Origin: Candidatus Nitrospira allomarina
GTDB taxonomy: Bacteria > Nitrospirota > Nitrospiria > Nitrospirales > UBA8639
Length of the DNA: 64,000 nucleotides
Assembly (NCBI RefSeq): GCF_032050975.1
Contig: NZ_CP116967.1
Span: 1,609,001 to 1,673,000, forward strand
Reading direction: 5' to 3'
Each line of letters starts with the position of its first letter. Positions within the stretch are counted from its first letter, which is position 1. This document shows positions 17,002 through 25,458 of this stretch, piece after piece. The position numbers were made by a program, and so were the translations under genes. The notes beneath the pieces are model-generated. The model saw only the letters and a program-made list of their open reading frames with translations. It was not told where the DNA came from and did not search any database.

Positions 17002-19647
17002 ATGAGTGAAGGGATGTCTTTGCCCCCAACCGGTTTGACGGAACACAAGGACTCCTCTCTGGGGCTTCATGTTCTCCAGTCCCAGCGCGAGGTTCTGCGA
17101 CAACGCTTAATTGAAGGGGCGACCGGCAGTGAGATCACCCAGAATTTTTCGGATTTCATGGATGCTTTACTGATCGCGCGATTTCGGGAGGTCATTCAGC
17201 AAGGCAATGCAGGCGTGCGAGCTGGATGGCAGCAATGCTGTTTAGTGGCCATGGGGGGGTATGGGCGGCGGGAGTTAGCTCCCTATTCCGACATTGATGT
17301 GATGATTCTCACTCTGGGCAATCAAAGTGAAGTTGCTGAGGCACTGTCTACCGGAGTCTTTCACCGGCTTTGGGATCTTGGGTTTCAAGTTGGGCATAGT
17401 GTGCGGTCCATAGCAGAATGTCTGACGATTGCGGAAGTCGATCTGGCGGTATGTACCTCACTGATGGAATCACGATTTCTTATCGGCAGTGCTTTAGTGT
17501 TTCAGGAATTTCAACGAAAATTTGAACGTCGGATCATTAAGAAACGGGCGCAACGGTTTGTTCTGGATAAAATTCACGAGCGTGAAAGAGAGTATGCCAA
17601 ATTTGGTGAGACTGTCTTTATGCTGGAACCGAATATTAAAAAAAGTAAGGGTGGGCTTCGGGATCTGCATTTGCTGCAGTGGGTTGGGCAGGCCCGGTAT
17701 GGAGCGGGGACGATTCAAGAACTCTCGAATCGGGGAATAATTGCTATTCAGGATTATCAGGTTCTGCAAGAAGCACAGGAATTTCTTTGGCGAGTTCGGT
17801 GTTTTTTACATTTTGAAGCGGGACGGGCTCAAGATATCCTCACGTTCGACGATCAGGTTCGGCTCTCTGCACTTTGGGGTTTTGTGGATCATCCCCATTT
17901 GTTAGCCGTTGAGCAATTTATGCAAGTGTATTTCCGTCATACGACCGGGTTGTTTGACCGTGGTCGGCGATTTCTTGATCAAGCCAGGGAGGGATCCTGG
18001 TTGGATCGGGTTCGACAATGGTGGCCTCCGCCATTAATTGAAGGGCACTTCCGTATTCTGGAGAATCGCCTGACAATTCAAACGGATAAACTCCTTGAGG
18101 TGATGGAGAGCCCCATGTTGCTTCTGAGGTTATTTGAAATCTCTCATCGTCAAGCAGTCCCCATCGATTCCCGCATTCTCAATGAATTGTCTCAGCACAT
18201 GGGAACCCTACCCAATGAGTTGTTTCATACCAAGCCTGTGAGTCGGCTTTTTCGGCATATTCTGTCAAACCCTGGTCGGATAGCTCAAATTCTTGAGGCC
18301 ATGCATCAGGCTAGTCTACTGGAAAAACTTGTTCCCGCTTTCTCCCGAGTACGTGGCCTCATGCAGTTCAATCAATATCATAAATACACGGTCGATGAGC
18401 ACAGTCTGCTCGCAGTGAGGGAAGCGGAGCGGCTTCAACATCATCAAGGGGTCATAGGAGAGGTTTACCGAAACATCGTTGATAAAGACATTTTGCATCT
18501 GGCGCTCTTGCTGCATGATTTAGGCAAAGGGCGTCCTGGGGATCATAGTGAAGTCGGTCAGGAGATTGCCCATTTAACAGCTGATCGGTTGGATTTATCT
18601 GAGAAGGAACGGCAGACTCTCGCTTTCCTGGTTCGCCATCACTTGCAGATGTCTCATACGGCTTTTCGTCGAGATCTTAACGATCCTAAAACCATTGTCA
18701 CATTTGCCCGGTTGGTAAAGACTGTCGGGATGCTTCAAAAGCTGTTTATTCTGACTATTGCAGATATATCAGCGGTGGGACCAGAGGTGATGACGAAATG
18801 GAAAGAGTCCTTATTAGGGGAATTGTATTCCCTGACTTACGCAGAGCTTGCCGGGGATGCGGGTCCATCGTATGCCGGTGATGGGAATAAGAATATTTCG
18901 CCAGAAGATCGGGACCAACTTATCAAGATTTTAAAGGCCGATCGAAGCGAGGGACATTCTCCGGAACCCGACTGGTCGGAATGGGTGAATGCCAAACTTC
19001 AACAACTCCCCAGCCGGTACGTTCAGTCGACACCGGTTGACCAAATGGCGGCGTACCTCCTAGCCATTCGTTCTCTCCCTGTCAAGCCGACTCATGTGGA
19101 AGCCCGTTTCAATAAGGCATCGGGTGTTACGGAGTATGTGCTGATCACCCGTGAACAGACCAAACCAGGTGTTTTTATGCAGGTGGCCGGAGTGTTAGCG
19201 GCCATGGGTTTGCAGGTATTGGAAGCGCAAATTATGACACTGAAGGATGGCACGGTATGGGATGTGTTCTCGGTACATGATTCAGATTATGAAGGGCCGC
19301 CATCTGTCGAACGCCTAGAGGAGGTGGCAAATGAAATTCAAGAGGTCGTGGAGGGAAGGCAATCAGTTCACCAAATGATTGAACGACGACGGCGCATGGC
19401 CTTTGGTCGTCCGTTTCCTACAGGCCGGCATCCCACGGAAGTTCATATTGATCATGGGGTCTCAGATGCCTTTACGGTGATTGACCTCTTTGCCGATGAC
19501 AAGCAAGGGTTGCTCTTTGTGATTGCCAAAACGCTGGTTCAATTTGGGTCTTTCAATTCATATGGCCAGAATCGGGACCAGGTTAGATCAGGTGGCCGAT
19601 GTTTTTTATGTGACCAATTTTCAGGGAGAAAAAATTCTTTCCGGTGA
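17002..19647 (+). CDS. glnD: Bifunctional [protein-PII] uridylyltransferase/uridylyl-removing enzyme, frameshifted near the C-terminus
   Basis: This long frame encodes GlnD, which senses glutamine and uridylylates or deuridylylates PII. The order is a nucleotidyltransferase domain (GGYGRRELAPYSDIDV), GlnD linker, HD phosphohydrolase domain (LLHDLGKGRPGDHSEVG) and ACT domain 1 (TKPGVFMQVAGVLAAMG). ACT domain 2 starts (VIDLFADDKQGLLFVIAKTLVQ) but then runs into an unrelated tail ending NSFR. The genuine end is in the +1 frame (separate entry). One extra T in TTT at 19543-19545 explains it. TTG at 16984 is an alternative start. As sequenced, glutamine sensing would be damaged. Confidence 0.93.
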   Translation: MSEGMSLPPTGLTEHKDSSLGLHVLQSQREVLRQRLIEGATGSEITQNFSDFMDALLIARFREVIQQGNAGVRAGWQQCCLVAMGGYGRRELAPYSDIDVMILTLGNQSEVAEALSTGVFHRLWDLGFQVGHSVRSIAECLTIAEVDLAVCTSLMESRFLIGSALVFQEFQRKFERRIIKKRAQRFVLDKIHEREREYAKFGETVFMLEPNIKKSKGGLRDLHLLQWVGQARYGAGTIQELSNRGIIAIQDYQVLQEAQEFLWRVRCFLHFEAGRAQDILTFDDQVRLSALWGFVDHPHLLAVEQFMQVYFRHTTGLFDRGRRFLDQAREGSWLDRVRQWWPPPLIEGHFRILENRLTIQTDKLLEVMESPMLLLRLFEISHRQAVPIDSRILNELSQHMGTLPNELFHTKPVSRLFRHILSNPGRIAQILEAMHQASLLEKLVPAFSRVRGLMQFNQYHKYTVDEHSLLAVREAERLQHHQGVIGEVYRNIVDKDILHLALLLHDLGKGRPGDHSEVGQEIAHLTADRLDLSEKERQTLAFLVRHHLQMSHTAFRRDLNDPKTIVTFARLVKTVGMLQKLFILTIADISAVGPEVMTKWKESLLGELYSLTYAELAGDAGPSYAGDGNKNISPEDRDQLIKILKADRSEGHSPEPDWSEWVNAKLQQLPSRYVQSTPVDQMAAYLLAIRSLPVKPTHVEARFNKASGVTEYVLITREQTKPGVFMQVAGVLAAMGLQVLEAQIMTLKDGTVWDVFSVHDSDYEGPPSVERLEEVANEIQEVVEGRQSVHQMIERRRRMAFGRPFPTGRHPTEVHIDHGVSDAFTVIDLFADDKQGLLFVIAKTLVQFGSFNSYGQNRDQVRSGGRCFLCDQFSGRKNSFR

Positions 19648-19708
19648 GGACTGTGAGCAAATTCAACGTACTCTTCACGCCGCGGTTGATCTTTTTCTGG
19701 ATGAATAG
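19544..19708 (+). pseudogene. glnD: Displaced 3' end of glnD (second half of ACT domain 2)
   Basis: Read from TTG at 19544, this frame gives 54 residues beginning LGLSIHMARIGTRLDQ and containing DVFYVTNF, which is the standard end of GlnD. Removing one T restores a continuous reading frame from the main gene with no other change. It is therefore the out-of-frame remainder of glnD, caused by either a real mutation or a sequencing indel. Confidence 0.88.
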
Positions 19709-20296
19709 TTTAGGTCGTTCGTTCGTAGATGCACTATTTGCCGGGGTGGGGAGAGGAGCATTTGGCATAGATTAGATTTTTTAGCCACAAACCAGCTATA
19801 GACCACTACGCATTGTCACAAATTCTTCAGAAGGTTTAAATGCACGGGAGAGTGTTTTCGGAAATTCCCTGATCGTCAGGGTTGTGAATTAATGATTGGC
19901 CACACTGCCTGGTATGTTCCTCCAATTCCCCTGGTTGATAACTAGATGTAGCCGCAAACATTTGAAGTGTGCAATTGGACAATAGAGGATGAATGCAGAA
20001 AGAATTTCTCTACGTGAGAAGAAGTGTGTGAGGAATTCCCGCAGATTAACCTTCATAACAAATAGGCCATTGTGGAAAAATGACGCCTCATCCAAGAGAT
20101 CAGAAGGTAGAGCCTTGGCTTTGATCCGGATCGGTAGTTATGCCACGAGCGCATTCGTGGCGACATGGGCAAAGATGAGACTGGTCAGGTCCAGGTATTG
20201 GCTCATTCCGTACGGGGTACCAGGGGTCTGCCGTGGCACAGTGGTTGCGATGAACTCACCCTCTCTGAAAAATAACCTATTTTCTCCAATAGAGCA
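19709..20296. other. Intergenic region after glnD, no convincing gene
   Basis: Nearly 590 bases with only low-quality frames that lack ribosome binding sites and recognisable domains. One perfect hairpin is present: GCCACGA (20142-20148) and TCGTGGC (20155-20161) around a six-base loop, with no T-tract. I assign no function. Confidence 0.5.
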
Positions 20297-20470
20297 TTAG
20301 ACGATCTCATGGATGACGTGGGCGTGCCGATGGCCTCTGGTTTTGACCGTTTCCCTTAGGGCGGCTAAGGCCTGGGAAGTAATGGCAGATCCGCAATTCG
20401 TACAGCACCAAAAGGCTCCGGTGGGTGCAAGTGTACTGTTCTGGCATTGGGGACAACGTTGGAATGACAT
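20297..20470 (-). CDS. Small zinc-ribbon protein
   Basis: This 57-residue protein starts at an ATG preceded by AAGAAAGGAA at good spacing. It has two knuckles, CPQC near residue 6 and CTNC near residue 29, an arrangement typical of a zinc ribbon, and a His-rich end (RGHRHAHVIHEIV). The role is unknown; such proteins often act as nucleic-acid-binding or metal-binding accessories. It lies downstream of the PIN/TRAM gene on the same strand, 214 bases away. A longer upstream start exists but has no ribosome binding site. Confidence 0.65.
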   Translation of the reverse strand: MSFQRCPQCQNSTLAPTGAFWCCTNCGSAITSQALAALRETVKTRGHRHAHVIHEIV

Positions 20471-20683
20471 TGTTGATTCCTTTCTTAAAGTAATTCGTGT
20501 CAAAAGTCAGCATCAAAGAAAGTAGGGGACCCAGGAGTGCGGGTGGGCCCCCCACTAGCTTGGAGAGGAGAAGAGCCCTCTCCGGGATAGACCGACAGTT
20601 TGGTTAATGTAGACCTCATGGTAAATAAATATTGATGTCGTATGATAAAATCGTGGTTGCGTAATTGTGCCATCTGTCCGTCC

Positions 20684-21844
20684 TCATCCAAGATCTTCCC
20701 CGAGGCTGCGAGAGTATCCCGAAGCCACCTTGAGAGGTGGTTGAAGATTGACAAACATAGGAGAGTTTTTGGACTGAGGAGTTGAGAAAATCATTCGCCC
20801 CGTGTTCGTTTGCATAAAACGGGTTACCACCACCTCAACCGCTTGACCAACCAGAGTCGCACCGTGGTCGACGACGACCATCGTTCCATCATCTAGATGG
20901 GCAATACCCTGCTCCTGCCCCTGGCCCTCTTTGTGAATGAAGACACGTATGGTTTCCCCAGGCAATACCAAAGGGCGTAATTGGTAGGTTAAATCGTTCA
21001 CGTTGAGTGAGAACACACCTTGAACTGATGCGACTTTTGCCAGATTCCAATCGTTGGTCACGATCTTGGCTTCACGGTTTTTGGCTATGGCGATGAGTTG
21101 ATGGTCAACCGCTAATATGTCGGGTTCCCAATCCTCGATTATCACCACGTCCAGATTGGGCAGTTTCTGCAGTTGGGATAAGATATCCAGCCCACGCTTC
21201 CCCTTAATTCGTTTAGAGGGGTGAGCGGAGTCGGCTAATGTTTGGAGCTCATGCAGAATACTTTTGGGAACCAAGAAAGGACCTTCCAAAAAGCCTGTGG
21301 TGCAGAGAGGTAGTATTCGGCCATCGATTATGGCGCTAGAATCCAGCAATTTTTGAACGGTGTTCGATGGGATTAGCGAACCGTGAGGAGAGGAATTTCT
21401 TTGTAGTTCAGCTTTTGGGGTCAGTGACAGGATGTTGGAGATGTGGATACCAACCATCATTCCGATGTACGGACAGAGAAGAAAGACAGGGAGCCCGATC
21501 CACGGGGTAAGAGAAGACATCACGAGCAGCCCTGTTCCCATTCCCATGATCAATACAAAACCGATCCCCGCCAAGGCAACGATGAGGCCAATACTACCAC
21601 CAATCAAGGTAGAGCGGTGACATGCGGTCAAATGTCGTTCTAACCATAGAGCCAGGCAGCCGACTGCTAAGCCTGTGGCTCCCCAGAGAACAATGTTTGG
21701 AAGGGCATCGGTCCACTGAGACGGAGCATGACCAAGGCCACCATACATTCCCACGCTTAGACAAAAAAGGAGATACATCCATTGATGAATGGAAAGAGAT
21801 TGGGATTTTGAAAAGGAGGCAAACGCAGAGTCTGGCGCAATCAT
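20684..21844 (-). CDS. PIN/TRAM domain membrane protein (YacL family)
   Basis: The 386-residue protein has about four N-terminal membrane segments (residues 20-145). A PIN nuclease-like domain follows, with DSSAIIDGRI, then acidic residues near DHQLIA and IVTNDWNLAKVA. A TRAM domain (GETIRVFIHKEGQGQEQGIAHLDDGTMVVVDHG in its core) follows. This is the YacL architecture, a presumed membrane-bound RNA-cleaving or RNA-binding protein. The start has an AGGAGAAA site. The last 25 residues after TRAM are not conserved. Targets are unknown. Confidence 0.9.
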   Translation of the reverse strand: MIAPDSAFASFSKSQSLSIHQWMYLLFCLSVGMYGGLGHAPSQWTDALPNIVLWGATGLAVGCLALWLERHLTACHRSTLIGGSIGLIVALAGIGFVLIMGMGTGLLVMSSLTPWIGLPVFLLCPYIGMMVGIHISNILSLTPKAELQRNSSPHGSLIPSNTVQKLLDSSAIIDGRILPLCTTGFLEGPFLVPKSILHELQTLADSAHPSKRIKGKRGLDILSQLQKLPNLDVVIIEDWEPDILAVDHQLIAIAKNREAKIVTNDWNLAKVASVQGVFSLNVNDLTYQLRPLVLPGETIRVFIHKEGQGQEQGIAHLDDGTMVVVDHGATLVGQAVEVVVTRFMQTNTGRMIFSTPQSKNSPMFVNLQPPLKVASGYSRSLGEDLG

Positions 21845-21899
21845 TTAAAAGTTTCTCCTTCAAGGGTCGGTACAAAATTCACTCGTTGGGGGAGGAGTT

Positions 21900-22430
21900 T
21901 CAGCCTGTTGGAGCCTCAAATGATGAACAGTGCTGCAGAAGATGGTCGGAGTTAAGCCTCGACTTAGGATCAGCTTGGGCGGATCTCCGACAGAATTCAC
22001 TTTCTGCAACCTCCAGCACGGTGGTGATACCTCGAAGGTTCAGGTCATGGAACAAGCGAAATTGTAGGCAGCAGCGATGGTCAAAAAATAATGTTTCGCA
22101 TCGATGGGGCGGTAGAGAGGCTGCGAGGTGTAGGATACGTCCCAAACGATTGATTGGATCAGTCAAAAAGGGGAGACCAAAAGTCTGAGGAGGACGACAC
22201 CAGGAATTCCCAAGAAACGCGTTGTTCGGTACTAAGGCCGCGAGCATGACCTTTTCTGCATGAAACCGGTTGAGCTGTTGTTCCAGCAACCATGCATCGT
22301 TTTCAGTACAGGCAGGTAAGGAGCAGAGCACAAATTGGGTTCCCTGAAAGGCTGTCAGGGGAAGATACTCCCATCTGCCATTTAGCAAGCATGGGGTTTT
22401 CCACATTGGTGCCCGTGTTCCGATCTTCAT
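21900..22430 (-). CDS. Divergent redoxin (AhpC/TSA-like) protein, copy A
   Basis: The 176-residue protein starts after AGGAGGG and begins MKIGTRAPMWKTP, the usual opening of thioredoxin-fold peroxiredoxins. LCSLPACTEND sits where the peroxidatic cysteine loop would be, and FGLPFLTDPINRLGRIL resembles the late peroxiredoxin core. The canonical P-xxx-T/S-xx-C signature is not intact, so catalysis is uncertain. The C-terminal 35 residues (about 140-176) are variable. It shares layout with copy B at 23544-24080 and has a Fur-box-like site 126 bases upstream. It may be a metal- or oxidant-linked redoxin. Confidence 0.65.
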   Translation of the reverse strand: MKIGTRAPMWKTPCLLNGRWEYLPLTAFQGTQFVLCSLPACTENDAWLLEQQLNRFHAEKVMLAALVPNNAFLGNSWCRPPQTFGLPFLTDPINRLGRILHLAASLPPHRCETLFFDHRCCLQFRLFHDLNLRGITTVLEVAESEFCRRSAQADPKSRLNSDHLLQHCSSFEAPTG

Positions 22431-22555
22431 GCTGTTCCCTCCTTTACAATCAGTAAAAACATTCTGGGTCCGAGTCAATTAGGCATTGCAATGTTGCGTC
22501 CGGACATTCGTGAGCATTCGGGTTGGAGTGCCAAAATTGGATTTTTTATGATTTT

Positions 22556-22574
22556 GATATCAAATATCATTATC
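22556..22574 (-). promoter_or_regulatory. Putative Fur box upstream of redoxin copy A
   Basis: On the - strand this reads GATAATGATATTTGATATC, 15 of 19 matches by eye to the Fur consensus GATAATGATAATCATTATC. It sits in a very AT-rich stretch upstream of the gene at 21900-22430. The rest of the 22431-22846 gap shows no gene. Confidence 0.65.
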
Positions 22575-22846
22575 ATTTAATGATACATAAAAACAAAAAG
22601 ATTTGTCAATTTTGTTGATTTTCATTTGAGCAAGAAGCAAGGATTAAAATTTTTTCGGCCAGGTTTAACGGGTTGTAACGGCTGTCATTCTCTATTCCAT
22701 CCGGTCACAATATTCTGCTTGCATAAAAAGCTTCCTCTTCTTTTTTGAAACGTTTGGTTAGAGGGGACGTCTTAATTCTGGTCATACCTACCTTGCTCAT
22801 CCTCGCCGGCTTGACGTTCAATTTCTCCCATCTCTGTTATTGGCCC

Positions 22847-23077
22847 TCACGACCATTTAAAAGGGTGAAGAAAAAAATAATCAGGAATACCATCTTTCGT
22901 ACGATCATTAGGTAATGGACGTGAGGTCATTGGGAAGGAATCGCAAAACATGGCATGAATCGGATCTCCCGCTTGAACATTGGCCATGATTAAGCTTTGC
23001 CAACCAAAACCGATCAAATTCATTAAACAGATCTGCAGCCAACTTTCCCATTCTTCAGTCCATCCAACTGGTCTCAT
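22847..23077 (-). CDS. Hypothetical protein, 76 residues, coupled to the upstream microprotein
   Basis: The frame starts MRPVGWTEEWESWLQ at an ATG that overlaps the stop codon of the preceding 44-residue gene (ATGA), a typical sign of translational coupling. The middle is hydrophobic (ICLMNLIGFGWQSLIMA). I do not recognise the family. A longer start at 23113 would overlap the upstream gene more. Position within a - strand run behind a Fur box suggests iron-linked expression. Confidence 0.5.
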   Translation of the reverse strand: MRPVGWTEEWESWLQICLMNLIGFGWQSLIMANVQAGDPIHAMFCDSFPMTSRPLPNDRTKDGIPDYFFLHPFKWS

Positions 23078-23208
23078 TGGCTTATGAGCAGTATGATTCG
23101 GGGCCATGCCCACAGACCAATGATGCTGAGAAAAACGATTCCCAAGGATACCGACAAACTGATGAACACGGGCTTTTCCCCTTCGACGATAAATGAGTCT
23201 CGTTTCAT
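23074..23208 (-). CDS. Single-span membrane microprotein, 44 residues
   Basis: This short frame has a strong ribosome binding site (AAGGAA, six bases before ATG). It encodes MKRDSFIVEGEKP followed by one membrane helix (VFISLSVSLGIVFLSIIGL) and a short WAWPR-containing tail. Its stop overlaps the next start as ATGA. The function is unknown. The ribosome binding site, the clear hydrophobic segment and coupling argue that it is translated. Confidence 0.6.
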   Translation of the reverse strand: MKRDSFIVEGEKPVFISLSVSLGIVFLSIIGLWAWPRIILLISQ

Positions 23209-23244
23209 GAGATGTTCCTTGGATTCCATTACCAGATTAAGAGT

Positions 23245-23277
23245 CATCAAGTACGTTCTCTTTGAACGTACTTGATG
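23245..23277. repeat. Perfect 14-bp inverted repeat between small genes
   Basis: CATCAAGTACGTTC (23245-23258) and its exact complement (23264-23277) surround a five-base loop. There is no T-tract on either side, so it is not an ordinary terminator. It lies between the 68-residue and 44-residue genes. It could be an mRNA stability or processing hairpin, or a protein-binding site. Confidence 0.8.
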
Positions 23278-23294
23278 GATGGCGAATGTTTAAC

Positions 23295-23501
23295 TCAATG
23301 ACAAGTAGTAGCTTTTGCGTCAGCGAGGCTGGGTGCTCTTCGAAACCCAGTGGTATTTGATACCTGAGCCGCCATTCTGGTTAATTGCGTTGCATAGGCG
23401 AGGAACTCTTCTTTCTGGAAATGAAGGGTAATCGATCCATAGGTGAGATGAACACGACTACAGTCACAGACGCTCAGCTTGAGTTGTTGACTTGATGCCA
23501 T
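23295..23501 (-). CDS. Small conserved hypothetical protein with CxC motif
   Basis: The 68-residue protein follows a CAGGAGA ribosome binding site at good spacing. Near residues 12-40 it has CDCSRVHLTYGSITLHF then EEFLAYATQL, a pattern I associate with small conserved proteins found in several diderm phyla, but I cannot name the family. The CxC pair and histidines could bind metal. It is 42 bases downstream of redoxin copy B and probably shares its transcript. Confidence 0.6.
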   Translation of the reverse strand: MASSQQLKLSVCDCSRVHLTYGSITLHFQKEEFLAYATQLTRMAAQVSNTTGFRRAPSLADAKATTCH

Positions 23502-23543
23502 AAGTGTCTCCTGAGTGGTATGAGGTTAATTTGCAAGTGCGTA

Positions 23544-24080
23544 TCAGCAAAGGGTTGGGTTCAGATCCTGTTTGGCAAACATGAAATTGGTGGTAGCAGG
23601 ATTATCGTTTTGTTCTTGAGCAGGCTGAAACGAAAAATTCTGACATTTTTTCAACATGCCCAAAAGGCGGGTCATGCCATGCCAATTGAACAAATGGCTC
23701 CGTCGGTCTCTGATTACTCCCTCTGGGTCAAAGATGAAGGTCTGGCATTGATTAAAGGGAGGTCCACTCCATAAGCCCAGGGCTCGACCTAAACGTTGTG
23801 TTGAGTCAATTAACAAGGGGATGGAAAGGATTTTAATTGTGTGGAGGTGCGATCCGCGAAACAAGTGGGCGGGGTGTTGCATACCCAATAAAAGGGCGCC
23901 CTGTTTTTGGACGGTTCTGCGAAACTGATTGAGAAACACGGCATCGCAAAATTCAAGTTTGGGAGGGCAACACAATATGCCCCATTGTCCTTCTAAGCTC
24001 GCTAGATCCAAATCAATCATATTTCCCTTCAGCAGTGCAGGAACTCTCATGTGTGGCAGGGTGGAATGTCCTATGTTCAT
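23544..24080 (-). CDS. Divergent redoxin (AhpC/TSA-like) protein, copy B
   Basis: The 178-residue protein starts MNIGHSTLPHMRVP eight bases after GGAGG. It has a peroxiredoxin-like layout: ILCCPPKLEFCDAVFLNQF at the place of the active-site loop and helix, IPLLIDSTQRLGRALGLW, and FIFDPEGVIRDRR. It is clearly related to copy A in length and order of blocks but low in identity. The active-site proline-threonine-cysteine signature is not standard. A good Fur-box-like site is about 200 bases upstream. It likely heads the small-gene operon to 22847. Confidence 0.65.
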   Translation of the reverse strand: MNIGHSTLPHMRVPALLKGNMIDLDLASLEGQWGILCCPPKLEFCDAVFLNQFRRTVQKQGALLLGMQHPAHLFRGSHLHTIKILSIPLLIDSTQRLGRALGLWSGPPFNQCQTFIFDPEGVIRDRRSHLFNWHGMTRLLGMLKKCQNFSFQPAQEQNDNPATTNFMFAKQDLNPTLC

Positions 24081-24281
24081 GGGGATAGCCTCCATTGTTT
24101 GTGTCCTCCGACTAAATTTAGGGTTGGGTGCCCCGGAGGAGGAAAAGAGACCCAACCTTTTTGTGTACTGGGTAGTTCGCTCGCCCTGAAACTTTTTTCG
24201 TATGTATGATTGTTTGCGTTCATCGGCATTTTGTCTGGGCTGGATTTCACCGAATGGAAACAGATTGTCGTAATATATAAT

Positions 24282-24300
24282 GATAATGAAAATCATTTAT
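24282..24300 (+). promoter_or_regulatory. Putative Fur box upstream of redoxin copy B
   Basis: GATAATGAAAATCATTTAT matches 15 of 19 positions of the Fur consensus by eye, within an AT-rich promoter-like stretch. It is placed to control the - strand genes 24080-22847 and possibly something divergent on the + strand. Confidence 0.7.
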
Positions 24301-25348
24301 ATTTTCAATAAAAAAATTAAAATTACTATTTCAGCTTTTCTCCAAAGGGCAGAAAAGCCATGTATTGGATCTATAAACTAAATGAAGCGATTCTCTTTAA
24401 GTCAGAAGGTTTTTTGCGGTGGGGTTCTTCATCTGTTGCTGCAGGATATTTGGCCAGGTGTTTTGCCCGGATGGAAGGACGAGGGGATTTTATGAGGCTG
24501 GTGGCATTTTAAATTGGTGGAAATCGGTATGGCCCATGACTTTTCAAGATACCCAAGTCTCCTGTGCGAAACAGCTGGTCACGATGTGAACCACTTAGGA
24601 CCGAATGAAAATCAGGCAATTGTACCGGGAACACCTTGGCCATCCTCCTTAAAAGTCCATAAGGAAAAAAGGCGACCCAACCCGGAGGAATAACCAAGGG
24701 CCGGGAACATATTCCATCGTAACCTCCGGATGGGTAGCTTGATCAAGAGCGAGACACCACAAGAAAGTTCCTAGCCGGATTTCGTCGCGCGGTGGTTTCC
24801 AGGGCCTTGCTGCCGAACCTAGTGATTGAATCGGCCATAGTTCTTTCAGTTCATATAGAGGGTTCAGGAAAACACATCGCATTCGTTAGCCCGCAACAAA
24901 CCATGAGTTCGGTGAGAACGATATTTGTGGTTGGGTTTTTACCGTGTTGATATGTATGTACTCTGTCGGAACCAATAAACATCCTTCTTATGGAGAAGGG
25001 CTATCCATCGGGCTCTTCTTCTCCCGGGAATGGGCGGTCACTTGATTATTCATATTGCCAACACCGCGCCAACCCGTCGCCAATGCTTCAAGCCTTTTCC
25101 CACTAATGGGCACAACCTCCCTGAGTGTCTTGTAATCGGCCTCTAGGTGAAGGTTATTCGGGCCATTTATTGAAAACCAAGTCACGTAAATGATGAACAG
25201 AGGACTGAATCGGATTGGGAAGAGGAAAGAATCAGGGCGAATCTTCTTCAAAGAAACGTTCCTACCGGTGTATGGCTTTAGGTGATTTTCTGCTCTAGGC
25301 TATCCGAGTGGTGGAAGCGATAGAAGCTTCCTGCAAGATGAAGGGGGC
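24301..25348. other. Region of about 1 kb without a secure gene
   Basis: Several short frames exist but none is convincing. On the - strand, frames at 24649-24882 and 24509-24697 overlap in different registers and both read through similar Pro/Gly/aromatic-rich text (PGPWLFLRVG versus PPGWVAFFPYGLL), as if one gene had been broken by an indel. A - strand frame at 24988-25251 has a hydrophobic start but no good ribosome binding site. A + strand frame from 24360 (50 residues, MYWIYKLNEA) has AAAGGG upstream. All are weak. Confidence 0.35.
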
Positions 25349-25386
25349 AAAAAACAAGCCCACGTTGAATGACTCACCGTGGGCTT
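25349..25386 (-). terminator. Intrinsic terminator after the di-heme peroxidase gene
   Basis: On the - strand AAGCCCACG and CGTGGGCTT form a nine-base stem (25356-25364 with 25378-25386) followed by a T-rich run (25349-25354). It lies 72 bases beyond the stop of the cytochrome gene. Confidence 0.8.
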
Positions 25387-25458
25387 AAGAAAGTTCAGTT
25401 TCTTCCAGCTGGAAGAGTACCGTGTGAAAGGTTTTGTTTGAGGCGAAATGTTTGTCGT

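Noticed and set aside
19989-20300. 103-residue frame downstream of glnD
   Set aside because: Basic, low-information translation, no ribosome binding site or known motif; it spans a hairpin.
24988-25251. 87-residue frame with hydrophobic start
   Set aside because: No good ribosome binding site and no known family; kept only as a note in the gap description.
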